In this document: positions 28,805 through 36,302 of the stretch, in pieces
Numbering within the stretch: position 1 is the first letter of the stretch
Layout of the letters: each line of letters begins with the position of its first letter
DNA from: a virus
Length of the DNA stretch: 40,139 nucleotides
Reading direction: 5' to 3' (one strand)
Virus record (IMG/VR): IMGVR_UViG_3300025000_000039
Location: 1-40,139 of that record
Made by a program: the position numbers and the translations under genes
The notes under the pieces: generated by a model
What the model saw: only the letters and a program-made list of their open reading frames with translations
What the model was told of the DNA's origin: nothing
The model's database searches: none

Positions 28805-28974
28805 AATTCCCCCTTTGCCAACTTGTCAGCGCAATCCGCCATCCTCATCCTCGGACACCATTCCGGCAACTTCCCTACGACCTCCCTCCTCAAGGTCGCG
28901 CACGTCCTGCGGCCGGTTATCGCGCTATGGGTATATGCGGGGCATTTCAGGGAGGAGCAGGTACGGTCAGTCAT
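28801..28974 (-). CDS. 57-residue Cys-rich protein
   Basis: A short frame (MTDRTCSSLKCPAYTHSAIT, REVVGKLPEWCPRMRMADCA) with five cysteines, suggesting a metal site. GGAGG lies seven bases upstream of the ATG, which is inside the end of the helicase gene; the stop overlaps the next ATG. No family recognised. Confidence 0.6.
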   Translation of the reverse strand: MTDRTCSSLKCPAYTHSAITGRRTCATLRREVVGKLPEWCPRMRMADCADKLAKGEL

Positions 28975-30256
28975 TTTGGACCTCCGGTTTTTCGATGAAC
29001 TTGGTCAGCCTTGGAATATATATCAGATTGCATACTCCGGTTGGCCCGTTCCTGTTTTTCGCTACTATCAGCTCGGTAGGTATCTTGTCGTCTGTGCATT
29101 CCTTGTCGCGGTGCAGAAACATTACCACGTCCGCATCTTGTTCAAGACTCCGGCTCTCAGCGAGATTGGCAAGATTCGGCCTCTTGCCCTCCGAATCCCG
29201 GACAAGCTGGGAAAGCATTATGATCGGGATCTTCAATTCCTTCGCCATGCCCTTTACTTCCCGGCTTATGACGGCAACCTGTTCATGCCTCGGAATGCGC
29301 GGTTGTTCGGCGTCGATCAAGCTCATGTAGTCGATCATGATTATCTTGCATTTATCAACGTGGACCATTCGGCGGGCCTTTGCCTTGAGCTCTGATATCT
29401 TTATCCCGCTGGTTTCATCAATCCACAATGGCGCATTCCCTATCTCCATCATCGTGTCTTCCATCCGGGCAACATTGTTTTCGGATTTGTACAGGCCATT
29501 GTCTATTCCCCATGAATTATACCCGGTCATGCTTGCCAATATGCGTAGCTCAAGTTGTTTCGCCGTCATTTCCACCGAAAAGAACCCGGCCGGTATTCTG
29601 CGCATGACCGCGATATTCTCAATCAGGTTAAGCGCAAGGGCTGTTTTCCCCACCGATGGCCGCGCCGCGATGATTATATATTCTCCATCCCTGAAGCCGG
29701 TTATCCCGCGAAGTGACTCGAAATGGCTATCTACGCCTTTTATCTGGCCCCTCGTCTTGATATTCCACTGGACTTGTTCGGCGACCGAGTTTATATACCC
29801 TCCTGCGTTTTTATACCCATTCGCGCAATCTCCGAGAACCACGGATGAAATTTCATTCTCGATGCCGTTTGCGATGTCAATGCCTTTTTCTCCCAACTGC
29901 TCAAGTCTTGCCCTTGCTCCGTCGATTATCGCGGATGTCGCCCGCTTGACCGATAAATCCTTGACCATCTCCAAATAATGGTCAACGTTGGCGGATGTAT
30001 AGGTCATCCCGGCAATCATGGCGATATCCGGGATCGCATCGGCGGCTCCTCTTTTTTTGGCCTCGGATGAAACCGCCTTCAGGTCGGGGTTGGTTCCGGC
30101 ACGATGCAACCGGATGATGTCGTCGAACAAGTCGCGGTGAATCTTGCTTCCGAAATCTGCCGAGCCAACACGGGAAGAAAGCCGCTCTATCGTCGCCGGA
30201 TCGAGCATGAGGGCGCACAAAACCATTCCCTCGGCCTCGCTGTTGAAAAAGTTCAT
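28967..30256 (-). CDS. dnaB: Replicative DNA helicase (DnaB-like)
   Basis: A 429-residue DnaB-type helicase. The N-terminal domain (AEGMVLCALMLDPATIERLS) is followed by the RecA-like core: Walker A AARPSVGKTALA (about 198-209), FFSVEMTAKQLELRILASMT, IIMIDYMSLIDAEQP (Walker B) and LSQLVRDSEGKRPNLANLAE. It unwinds DNA at the phage fork. The start at 30256 is fixed by the ATGA overlap with the DUF6291-like gene, a probable initiator or loader. Confidence 0.95.
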   Translation of the reverse strand: MNFFNSEAEGMVLCALMLDPATIERLSSRVGSADFGSKIHRDLFDDIIRLHRAGTNPDLKAVSSEAKKRGAADAIPDIAMIAGMTYTSANVDHYLEMVKDLSVKRATSAIIDGARARLEQLGEKGIDIANGIENEISSVVLGDCANGYKNAGGYINSVAEQVQWNIKTRGQIKGVDSHFESLRGITGFRDGEYIIIAARPSVGKTALALNLIENIAVMRRIPAGFFSVEMTAKQLELRILASMTGYNSWGIDNGLYKSENNVARMEDTMMEIGNAPLWIDETSGIKISELKAKARRMVHVDKCKIIMIDYMSLIDAEQPRIPRHEQVAVISREVKGMAKELKIPIIMLSQLVRDSEGKRPNLANLAESRSLEQDADVVMFLHRDKECTDDKIPTELIVAKNRNGPTGVCNLIYIPRLTKFIEKPEVQND

Positions 30257-31026
30257 TGCATGGCTTCCCATTCTTCTTTGGTCGCAACACGGTCCCATCC
30301 GCAATCCTTGCAACACCCCGGACCCAGCCGCTCACTCCCGCAGATAAGGCATACCCTTTTGGGTTTGACCGGCTCAACGACAGGCGCGGAAGCAGGTTTC
30401 TGCTTCCTAACTTCGTCAACCACCCATTTTCTGATAGCAAGGTCATCGCGCTTGTATTTGTAGCCCTTCATGGCCTTTGCGGTCGAAAGCGTCTCGATGC
30501 AAGCGACGGTAAACTCTTCTCCGAACTCGGAAACAAGAGAGAGCCTTTGAGTATCTGTCATGAGAACGTTCTTCTCTTTCCCGAAAATATGTCTTGGTTC
30601 TTCGTTTTTAAGGTTCTTCGGTTTTGGTGTTTGATCATTTACATTATCATTTACATTATCATTTACATTATCATTTACATTATCATTAGGTTCTTTAGTT
30701 TCATAACCTATGGTTATTTCTTTTTTAACCATAGGTTCTTTAGTTTCATAACCTATGGTTATTTCTTTTTTAACCATAGGTTCTTTAGTTTCATAACCTA
30801 TGGTTTTCGGTCTTCCGCCTCTCTTCCCGTTGCTATATCTATCGTTATTGGCGTCTATCTGCGGCTTGATAAGTGTAAAAATATTTACTTCCATTCCAAT
30901 GAGTTCAGTCTCTTCGCCTTCAATGGCGTACTTCATTATAGCCATAGACAGACGGCAAAACGATTCTTCCGGGAGCGTCTTTATCGCATCATAAAATGAC
31001 CTGTAAAATACAAACGAATCTCTCAT
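30253..31026 (-). CDS. DUF6291-like replication protein with internal repeats
   Basis: A 257-residue protein. The N-terminus (MRDSFVFYRSFYDAIKTLPE, IKPQIDANNDRYSNGKRGGR) is the DUF6291-type domain found before phage helicases. Residues about 76-127 are repeats: TIGYETKEPMVKKEI twice and a third partial copy, then NDNV four times. A charged centre follows, and the end has a zinc ribbon (CLICGSERLGPGCCKDCGWD). It probably starts replication or loads DnaB. The repeat DNA is AT-rich and may be the origin. Confidence 0.75.
   Translation of the reverse strand: MRDSFVFYRSFYDAIKTLPEESFCRLSMAIMKYAIEGEETELIGMEVNIFTLIKPQIDANNDRYSNGKRGGRPKTIGYETKEPMVKKEITIGYETKEPMVKKEITIGYETKEPNDNVNDNVNDNVNDNVNDQTPKPKNLKNEEPRHIFGKEKNVLMTDTQRLSLVSEFGEEFTVACIETLSTAKAMKGYKYKRDDLAIRKWVVDEVRKQKPASAPVVEPVKPKRVCLICGSERLGPGCCKDCGWDRVATKEEWEAMQ
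30635..30805. repeat. Tandem repeats inside replication gene, candidate origin
   Basis: Four copies of TCATTTACATTA (30635-30682) are followed by a 45-base unit repeated twice and begun a third time (30705-30805). Each 45-base unit holds AACCTATGGTT and AACCATAGGTT as an 11-bp inverted repeat with an AT-rich spacer. The block is much more AT-rich than its surroundings. Repeats inside the replication initiator gene are the usual place for an origin in lambdoid-type phages, so an origin is likely but unproven. Confidence 0.7.
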
Positions 31027-31199
31027 ATATCCCTCGCGGAATTGATGATCTCGTGTTTTTCTGGAATGTCTGAATTTATGATTACGGCGAGCAAATCACC
31101 CTTGTCTTTTGGCCATATTTTGATTCCTCGGCTATTCATTGCGACGGCAAGCCTGAGAAGTCGATAGGCAAGGATTGGAGGGTATGTATCTATATCCAT
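31023..31199 (-). CDS. 58-residue hypothetical protein
   Basis: A short frame (MDIDTYPPILAYRLLRLAVA, IKIWPKDKGDLLAVIINSDI). The site GGAGA lies five bases before the ATG. The stop overlaps the start of the replication gene. The leader is the terminator-like element B. No family recognised. Confidence 0.65.
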   Translation of the reverse strand: MDIDTYPPILAYRLLRLAVAMNSRGIKIWPKDKGDLLAVIINSDIPEKHEIINSARDI

Positions 31200-31214
31200 T
31201 TTTATCTCCAGAAA

Positions 31215-31287
31215 GGAAAAGCCCTTTAGTTCCCCGCGCTGGTGAGGCGCTGTCCGGCGTGTTCGCGCCGTAGGGAGCTAAAGGGCT
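31215..31287 (-). terminator. Three-way-junction terminator / leader RNA (copy B)
   Basis: AGCCCTTTAGCTCCCT (31272-31287) pairs with GGGGAACTAAAGGGCT (31220-31235), 15 of 16 positions counting one G-T. The 36 bases inside can form two hairpins (CGGCG/CGCCG and GCGC/GCGC). TTTTCCTTTCT follows, then GGAGA and the ATG at 31199. The predicted start (about 31286-31288) is at the foot of the stem, exactly as in copy A, though the sequence differs. Confidence 0.75.
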
Positions 31288-31292
31288 CTTGC

Positions 31293-31321
31293 ATTATCGC
31301 CCCGAACAAGACGATCGTCAA
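31293..31321 (-). promoter_or_regulatory. Promoter P2 of leader B
   Basis: TTGACG (31316-31321), 17 bases, GATAAT (31293-31298). The start would be at CAAGAGC. Confidence 0.7.
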
Positions 31322-31347
31322 CGGGTTACCATCCAGTTGACGCTTCG

Positions 31348-31376
31348 ATCCTAGCACGCAAGCCGCCCGAAGTCAA
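31348..31376 (-). promoter_or_regulatory. Promoter P1 of leader B
   Basis: TTGACT (31371-31376), 17 bases, TAGGAT (31348-31353), 26 bases upstream of P2. Confidence 0.7.
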
Positions 31377-31408
31377 GCGGGAGGAGGGCCGAATAGCGGA
31401 GGCGTGAT

Positions 31409-31585
31409 TCAGGTCGGATCGGCATGGGTCGCCTCCTTGATCTCCTTCTCTGCGCATTCGCCGCAAACCCCGTACTCGTCGAACCCGGTAGAGCATGCGG
31501 CGCATATGTCGTCTCCGCACTCCGTGCAGTTGCCCCATGCGGTACCCTCGACGCATTCCCTTCCGCAACGGTCGCAAATAATCAT
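31409..31585 (-). CDS. 58-residue zinc-ribbon protein
   Basis: A short protein with seven or more cysteines in CxxC pairs (MIICDRCGRECVEGTAWGNC, ECGDDICAACSTGFD, VCGECAEKEI), likely binding two zinc ions. The ATG overlaps the stop of the ASCH gene (ATGA). It is the last gene before the tandem promoters of leader B. Specific function unknown. Confidence 0.75.
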   Translation of the reverse strand: MIICDRCGRECVEGTAWGNCTECGDDICAACSTGFDEYGVCGECAEKEIKEATHADPT

Positions 31586-32337
31586 GGGCGAGCCTCCTTG
31601 ATCTGCCTGAACTCGACGACCCATACCCACGGGTTGGCGTCCCAGCCATAGCCGCGCTTGGCGTTGATCGAGTCCCAAATATTGCGGAAGGCATCGATAT
31701 TCCCTGCGCATTGTGGAACCGGAGAAGTACAGGAGCAGGTCGCACCCTCGTTCCATGCGTCGCGTGAACTGATATCCTGCACCCGCTCGACTCGGACGGA
31801 CACGACCTCAAGGATGATGCGGGCGTCTTCTCGGGGCATATAGATCGATGGGCGCCAATTAAGTGGCGCTTTGCCTGGCTCCCAGTGATAGTTCCCATCG
31901 CTGTCGGGCGTCACGTCCTTTTTCGCGAGTTCGTCGCACGTCTGAACCCAGTAGCGGTTGAACTTTTCTCCGTCGTCATCGTCGGGGATCGATAGCCATG
32001 GTGTGCGGGTTATTTCCGGCGAGGCTTTGTAGTCAACTGCTATTTGGCCGTCATCCATGCACCACGCGCCTATCCGCCACGTCTCCCGCACCCATAGCCG
32101 GTCGCCGGGCTGGCCGTAGGGGCAACGCGCCTTTATCTGGCCGGTTGCGCAGTATTTAGAATTGCTTTCCGGCACGATGGTGGCCTTCCCGCGATCCTTT
32201 TGCGGCTCGCAAACCCATCCGCCCCATCGATATCCTGACACCGGGAATTGCGTGATCACCCGACGCGTCATAGTTTTTCGTCCGTCAAGAATCGCCCGGA
32301 CCATCGGGCCGCTGAACAGGATTGGTCGCTCTTTCAC
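31582..32337 (-). CDS. ASCH-domain protein
   Basis: A 251-residue protein. PILFSGPMVRAILDGRKTMTRR at the N-terminus, then CPYGQPGDRLWVRETWRI, WRPSIYMPREDARIILEVVS and NPWVWVVEFRQI are the blocks of the phage ASCH/YqfB-like family, a PUA-related fold that binds RNA or modified nucleosides. Its part in infection is not known. The GTG start overlaps the upstream TGA. Confidence 0.85.
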   Translation of the reverse strand: MKERPILFSGPMVRAILDGRKTMTRRVITQFPVSGYRWGGWVCEPQKDRGKATIVPESNSKYCATGQIKARCPYGQPGDRLWVRETWRIGAWCMDDGQIAVDYKASPEITRTPWLSIPDDDDGEKFNRYWVQTCDELAKKDVTPDSDGNYHWEPGKAPLNWRPSIYMPREDARIILEVVSVRVERVQDISSRDAWNEGATCSCTSPVPQCAGNIDAFRNIWDSINAKRGYGWDANPWVWVVEFRQIKEARP

Positions 32338-32993
32338 TTCCCCGCCTCCTTGATCTTCCGCTCCACGTCGGCGCGGCGCATGATGACCAGTTTCGGAGCT
32401 ACGTGTATGTTAGGTTTGAAATCTCCAAAACACCTAGACTCACCTTTTTCCCACATACACACGTCCCCTATCTCCGGCCCCGCTTCCACGCTCCCGGCCA
32501 GTGGGGTTTTGCCAGTTCCTCCGCAGTCGGGACACTTGGAATTCGGTATGCGGTGTTTCTCATCATGGCCGCATAAAGGACAGCCGATACGCCCCATGTC
32601 CGTGAAGACAAGAGCGTATATAAATCCATGATCAGGATTGGTACAACGCTCTATCCCATCTCCTCCGCATGTGGCGCATTTATTCTCGGCGTCTTTCACC
32701 TCGACGAAATCCAGCTTTCCGACGTTCTCAAAGTCTGGATCGTACGGCCATGTTTCCTCTCCGCAGTCCTCCGGGCAGGCGTCGGTGTGCTCGTGGTAGT
32801 TTTCTTTTTGGTCGGTTTCGGTGAACTTTGTCCGGTGGGTTATCTTCGCAATGAACGACCTCCCGGACATGGCACCTTCGCCTATGCCTTCCTCGTTGTT
32901 TTCGGTTAGCCATGCCTTCGCTTCTTCCAGCGTCTCGAATGTATCATCCTCGTATGCGTCGGAATCGAATGCCAGCCAGTTTTCAGCGGGCAT
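32334..32993 (-). CDS. Multi-cysteine zinc-finger protein
   Basis: A 219-residue protein. The N-terminus (MPAENWLAFDSDAYEDDTFE, TLEEAKAWLTEN) is acidic. The centre has DnaJ-like knuckles: NKCATCGGDGIERCTNPDHG, GCPLCGHDEKHRIPNSKCPD and CGGTGKTP. AGGAGG lies before the ATG at 32993. It may be a scaffold that binds zinc and protein; no enzymatic motif is seen. Confidence 0.7.
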   Translation of the reverse strand: MPAENWLAFDSDAYEDDTFETLEEAKAWLTENNEEGIGEGAMSGRSFIAKITHRTKFTETDQKENYHEHTDACPEDCGEETWPYDPDFENVGKLDFVEVKDAENKCATCGGDGIERCTNPDHGFIYALVFTDMGRIGCPLCGHDEKHRIPNSKCPDCGGTGKTPLAGSVEAGPEIGDVCMWEKGESRCFGDFKPNIHVAPKLVIMRRADVERKIKEAGK

Positions 32994-33249
32994 TTTCAGC
33001 CTCCTTATCAGCCTGCGGGGAGTTGACGAGGGCGGCGCGGCGATTCCACGCCTCAACGGCCTCTTTTTCAGAACTCCGATAGCCGCCTGCCGCCCCACAA
33101 CCTCCATGCGTAATATCGCATACAACTTGCCACGCTTCGGAATGAGGGTACTTATAAATATCACCATGGTTGTCCGCCCAATCCTCAGACGCAGTGTAGA
33201 TAATGGGCCGGTTAGCTCCGCAAAACGGACATGATTCAGGCTTTTCCAT
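32983..33249 (-). CDS. Lar-like restriction alleviation protein
   Basis: An 88-residue protein with MEKPESCPFCGANRPIIY, then ITHGGCGAAGGYRSSEKEAV, then EAWNRRA. This is the Lar pattern: zinc ribbon plus AWNRR. Lar proteins modulate type I restriction in favour of the phage. It is the second Lar-like domain in the genome (see 25819-26451). The start at 33249 is set by the overlap with the upstream gene end. Confidence 0.8.
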   Translation of the reverse strand: MEKPESCPFCGANRPIIYTASEDWADNHGDIYKYPHSEAWQVVCDITHGGCGAAGGYRSSEKEAVEAWNRRAALVNSPQADKEAENAR

Positions 33250-33550
33250 CAGTGGCCCCCGTAGCGTGCTGTTCATCCTCGGAAATCATCGCATCGGCCA
33301 TGCGTCCGCAGAATAAGGCTATTCTATCCGTATAATTCTGTATGTCGGCGTCAACGCGAACCACCCCCATAGCCGCCATCTTGTATCGCTGGCGGACGGT
33401 CAGCCCGATTACCAATATGTCCTCATCCCCATGCCTATCCAGCGCCTCGTCAACGCGCACCAGCGCCGCTATGGCCGCCTCCGTGTCCTCGCCGCGCCAT
33501 GCTTGCGCCAGTACCCGGCCTATGGCTTCCGTGTCGTGTTTCAGGCTCAT
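33236..33550 (-). CDS. Hypothetical helical protein
   Basis: A 104-residue protein (MSLKHDTEAIGRVLAQAWRG, DADIQNYTDRIALFCGRMAD, ending TGATDGKA). Mostly helical with an acidic N-terminal half. ATGA overlap with the upstream gene. No family recognised. Confidence 0.65.
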   Translation of the reverse strand: MSLKHDTEAIGRVLAQAWRGEDTEAAIAALVRVDEALDRHGDEDILVIGLTVRQRYKMAAMGVVRVDADIQNYTDRIALFCGRMADAMISEDEQHATGATDGKA

Positions 33551-33732
33551 GATATGGGTCTCCTTAAAGCAACCAGTACGTTGCTCAGGTCCATCGACGC
33601 GCGCTTAACGGCGGCGGATTCCTTGGAGCGAAAAATGTATCCGCTGGTCTTTACCAGTGCACGATAGGCAAACGCGGCGGCCCGGAAACGGTCGGTTTCC
33701 TTGATGGCTATTTCAACCTCGTCGATGGTCAT
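33547..33732 (-). CDS. 61-residue hypothetical protein
   Basis: A short, mainly helical protein (MTIDEVEIAIKETDRFRAAA, FRSKESAAVKRASMDLSNVL). ATGA overlap at its start and at its end. No family recognised. Confidence 0.6.
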   Translation of the reverse strand: MTIDEVEIAIKETDRFRAAAFAYRALVKTSGYIFRSKESAAVKRASMDLSNVLVALRRPIS

Positions 33733-33950
33733 GATTCCTCCTTGCTTTTCATCTCCGTTATTGTTTCTCTTAAGACATTTCCAAGGCCCAATATCAACGT
33801 ATCAATTTCCCTGTAGATATTGATCGTCTGCAATTCGTTAAGCCGCGCCTGTCGCCGATACTGGATCTCCACGGCCACAAGCCGGGCGACGTTGGCGAGC
33901 GCGTCGAACGCGAGGGCGATGATCAGGATTGCGGCGATTCGGTCTGACAT
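33729..33950 (-). CDS. Small membrane protein
   Basis: A 73-residue protein with one N-terminal membrane helix (MSDRIAAILIIALAFDALAN) and a helical cytoplasmic tail (INIYREIDTLILGLGNVLRE). AGGAGG precedes the ATG at 33950, which lies inside the end of the HNH gene. No family recognised. Confidence 0.65.
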   Translation of the reverse strand: MSDRIAAILIIALAFDALANVARLVAVEIQYRRQARLNELQTINIYREIDTLILGLGNVLRETITEMKSKEES

Positions 33951-34270
33951 TCTGTAGCCTCCTTGATTTCTCGAACAATGGCCGCGCACGCCGCCGGGTC
34001 TCCCCCGCAGTTTTGGCGCGAGTTGCATCTTCCCGGGCAGGTCACGCGCTTGTTAAGCGGATGGTCGATTACCGCGGCCCCGTAGCGACGGCGGTTTGCT
34101 TTGGTCGCCGCAATGCAGTGTGCCAACTCGAACGCGCCGAACGCGACGGGCTTCCCGCACGTCTGGCAATGGCCCCGCGCCCGGTTGTAAAGGGCCTCGC
34201 GTTCGTCTTGAGAGGCGAAGCCTGCGCGGGTGATACCGTCAAACTTGGGGCGGGTGTCAGGCGGCCGCAT
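33923..34270 (-). CDS. HNH-type nuclease-like protein
   Basis: A 115-residue protein. CQTCGKPVAFGAFELAHCIA, ATKANRRRYGAAVIDHPLNK and RVTCPGRCNSRQNCGG have the Cys, His and Asn spacing of HNH endonucleases with two structural CxxC pairs. A recombination or packaging nuclease role is likely. The ATG shares one base with the stop of the nucleotidyltransferase gene. Confidence 0.7.
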   Translation of the reverse strand: MRPPDTRPKFDGITRAGFASQDEREALYNRARGHCQTCGKPVAFGAFELAHCIAATKANRRRYGAAVIDHPLNKRVTCPGRCNSRQNCGGDPAACAAIVREIKEATECQTESPQS

Positions 34271-34728
34271 TAAAATAAAAGCTCCGCATCCGTGGATTCT
34301 GTTTCGGGTAACGGACCGATAATTGTGCGTTTAACCTTTTCGTATTCAGATATAGTTCCGAGTTGATCAATCATGCCTTTGTACAAGCAAACAATACCCT
34401 GAAAAATAGCATACTTCTTAATCGGATCTATTATCCCGCTTTCCTTGAAAGTTGCCGTCATAGCTTTGGTAGCGAGAAACCACGGAAAGAATTCATGCGG
34501 GTGAACAGGAATAAGATTGATGGCTTTGCCTTCGTCATCAACTACATACCCAACGAAATAGCTACTCTGTGTTCGTGTTCTAGGTCCAAGTATTTCGTTG
34601 ATTTTATCGGAATCTTGTATTGCATACACTAAATCGATATCGCTATCCTCTTTTGCCGTTCCGAACGCCTGCGAGCCGGTGATAAACCCATAGTGAAGCA
34701 ATTTTGATAGCAAGCAACTTATTTCCAT
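34270..34728 (-). CDS. Nucleotidyltransferase-like protein
   Basis: A 152-residue protein. ITGSQAFGTAKEDSDIDLVY near residue 16 is the classical nucleotidyltransferase site (GS...DSDID). The rest (FVGYVVDDEGKAINLIPVHP, YAIFQGIVCLYKGMIDQLG) has no known partner domain. Related enzymes serve as antitoxins or modify tRNA and proteins. The gene is clearly AT-richer than its neighbours, a sign of separate acquisition. No HEPN partner is seen next to it. Confidence 0.75.
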   Translation of the reverse strand: MEISCLLSKLLHYGFITGSQAFGTAKEDSDIDLVYAIQDSDKINEILGPRTRTQSSYFVGYVVDDEGKAINLIPVHPHEFFPWFLATKAMTATFKESGIIDPIKKYAIFQGIVCLYKGMIDQLGTISEYEKVKRTIIGPLPETESTDAELLF

Positions 34729-35225
34729 ATCCCCTCCATCCCTTCAAGTATCTGGCTGAATTTGTCCGTGTTGACGCCAACCTGAATCATTTCGGCTATG
34801 AGCCTGTCCATCGTATCCCGGCGCTCCGACTTGCTGTAATCGATCCAGCTTTTAAGACGGCCCCGGACAATCTGTTTCAGCGCCGGGTCTGCGCGGACGG
34901 AGGCCGGTATGTCGGCGTATGTCTTGGCGTCCTTGATGACTGGCTTGCCTTTCACAATTTCGGCATAAACGAACGCCTCAAACCCTGCCCCCAACTTGCG
35001 CTTGATCATGTTGCGGAACTCGTCGTAGGTCGCTCCCTGATTGTACCCGGAGCCCTGATACGACCACGCCCCCGACTTGTAGTAGATATCCAGCACGGCG
35101 TGGAAAAGGCGGTTTTGCGCGCCCGTTCCGCAGGAGGCATTTTCCAGATTATATGACTGCCCCAGGACAGGCGCGTCCTTCGATGCGACGATGTAGGTTT
35201 CGTCCGGGGCGATCGTGATGGTCAT
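34719..35225 (-). CDS. Conserved hypothetical in recombination module
   Basis: A 168-residue protein (MTITIAPDETYIVASKDAPV). NASCGTGAQNRLFHAVLDIYYKSG, TYDEFRNMIKRKLGAGFEAF and DPALKQIVRGRLKSWIDYSK give a conserved, basic alpha/beta domain, reminiscent of recombination accessory proteins, but I do not recognise a named family. The start at 35225 follows GGTGAGG and lies just after the SSB gene. Confidence 0.65.
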   Translation of the reverse strand: MTITIAPDETYIVASKDAPVLGQSYNLENASCGTGAQNRLFHAVLDIYYKSGAWSYQGSGYNQGATYDEFRNMIKRKLGAGFEAFVYAEIVKGKPVIKDAKTYADIPASVRADPALKQIVRGRLKSWIDYSKSERRDTMDRLIAEMIQVGVNTDKFSQILEGMEGIWK

Positions 35226-35229
35226 TGCC

Positions 35230-35655
35230 TCACCATGGGATGTCGTCAGTATATCCGTCGTCTCTTGCCGCCAGGGCAGATTTAGCCGACGGGGTATTTG
35301 TCGCCGGTGATCCACTGGATGAGGTCGTTTGCTGGCTTCCAAGAAGTTGGACATCGTTGGCGGTGATCTTGACCTTCATCCGGTTCTGGCCGTCCTGTTC
35401 CCATTTGTCCTGGCGCATATCGCCTTGGACCGCGACAAGTTTTCCCTTCGTGAGATACTGGTTCAGGGACTCGGCTCGCTTGCCCCATAGATCGACGTCC
35501 CAAAAACTGGCCTCGTCTATCCATTGGTCACCCTTCTTGACCCGCGAGCTGGTGGCGACGGAGAAATGCGAAACCGCTTGACCGGACGCGGTGTATTTAA
35601 GCTCCGCATCTCTTGTAAGTCTCCCCACGAGTACGGCCGTTGATAAATCGCCCAT
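35230..35655 (-). CDS. ssb: Single-stranded DNA-binding protein
   Basis: A 141-residue OB-fold protein: LSTAVLVGRLTRDAELKYTA, AVSHFSVATSSRVKKGDQW and SFWDVDLWGKRAESLNQYL are typical SSB blocks. The flexible tail ends DGYTDDIPW, an acidic tip like that of bacterial SSB, used to bind partner proteins. The ATG overlaps the stop of the ERF gene. Confidence 0.95.
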   Translation of the reverse strand: MGDLSTAVLVGRLTRDAELKYTASGQAVSHFSVATSSRVKKGDQWIDEASFWDVDLWGKRAESLNQYLTKGKLVAVQGDMRQDKWEQDGQNRMKVKITANDVQLLGSQQTTSSSGSPATNTPSAKSALAARDDGYTDDIPW

Positions 35656-36302
35656 TATTCCGCCTCCCTTGCGGCCTTCGAGGTTTCGCGGCCTTTCGCT
35701 GCCGCAAGCGCTTCCCGCATTTTTATAATGTTTTTTGCGTCTATTACTTTGTTTACGTTTTCGGGATGATCAAACCATCCGGCGTTTATGTAGTCGATGA
35801 GCGCCGCTTTTAGTTCGACGTATTCAGAGGGAGAAGACGCTTGCGTAATTGCGGGCTGATTTGGCTTGTTATCGGGTTGTATCGGCGGATGAGAATCCGC
35901 GTCCGGGTCTTTCGCTTCCTCGGTCGGGATGCAAAACACCTGAAAGCAGGCATACTTAAACGCGACCGCTAAGGCCTTGTTGCTTGCCTTGTCGGCAGAG
36001 TCCATACCCTCACCTATAATAACCGCCGATATGCTTGAACCGTCGTCGGCGTAAAAAGTGAACTTGATTTTCTGGATGGAGTAGAAAAGCGTACCTCCGC
36101 TTTTGGTCTGCTTTTCCATCCTTGTCGTTTCTATAACCTCCGGCACGATGAAGACTTTGTACTTTACGAGGATCGGCTGAATCTCGTTCATAACCTCGTC
36201 AACGCCTCGATACATGAATCCCTGCTGGGCATTCTTGCGAGCCTTTGCGATAGGTGATATTTCGCCCATGACGCCGGAGATTGCGGCGTAAATGTTCATC
36301 AT
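35655..36302 (-). CDS. erf: ERF-family single-strand annealing protein
   Basis: A 215-residue protein. MNIYAAISGVMGEISPIAKA, FMYRGVDEVMNEIQPILVKY and KASNKALAVAFKYACFQVFC match the ERF superfamily core. It pairs single strands during phage recombination. A Pro/Gln-rich linker and helical end follow. ATGA overlap with the DUF1351 gene. Confidence 0.95.
   Translation of the reverse strand: MMNIYAAISGVMGEISPIAKARKNAQQGFMYRGVDEVMNEIQPILVKYKVFIVPEVIETTRMEKQTKSGGTLFYSIQKIKFTFYADDGSSISAVIIGEGMDSADKASNKALAVAFKYACFQVFCIPTEEAKDPDADSHPPIQPDNKPNQPAITQASSPSEYVELKAALIDYINAGWFDHPENVNKVIDAKNIIKMREALAAAKGRETSKAAREAE

Noticed and set aside
30635-30805. Repeats as a rho-independent terminator on the plus strand
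   Set aside because: The inverted repeats with T-rich spacer are inside a coding frame that keeps its reading frame through all copies; an iteron or protein-repeat explanation fits better.
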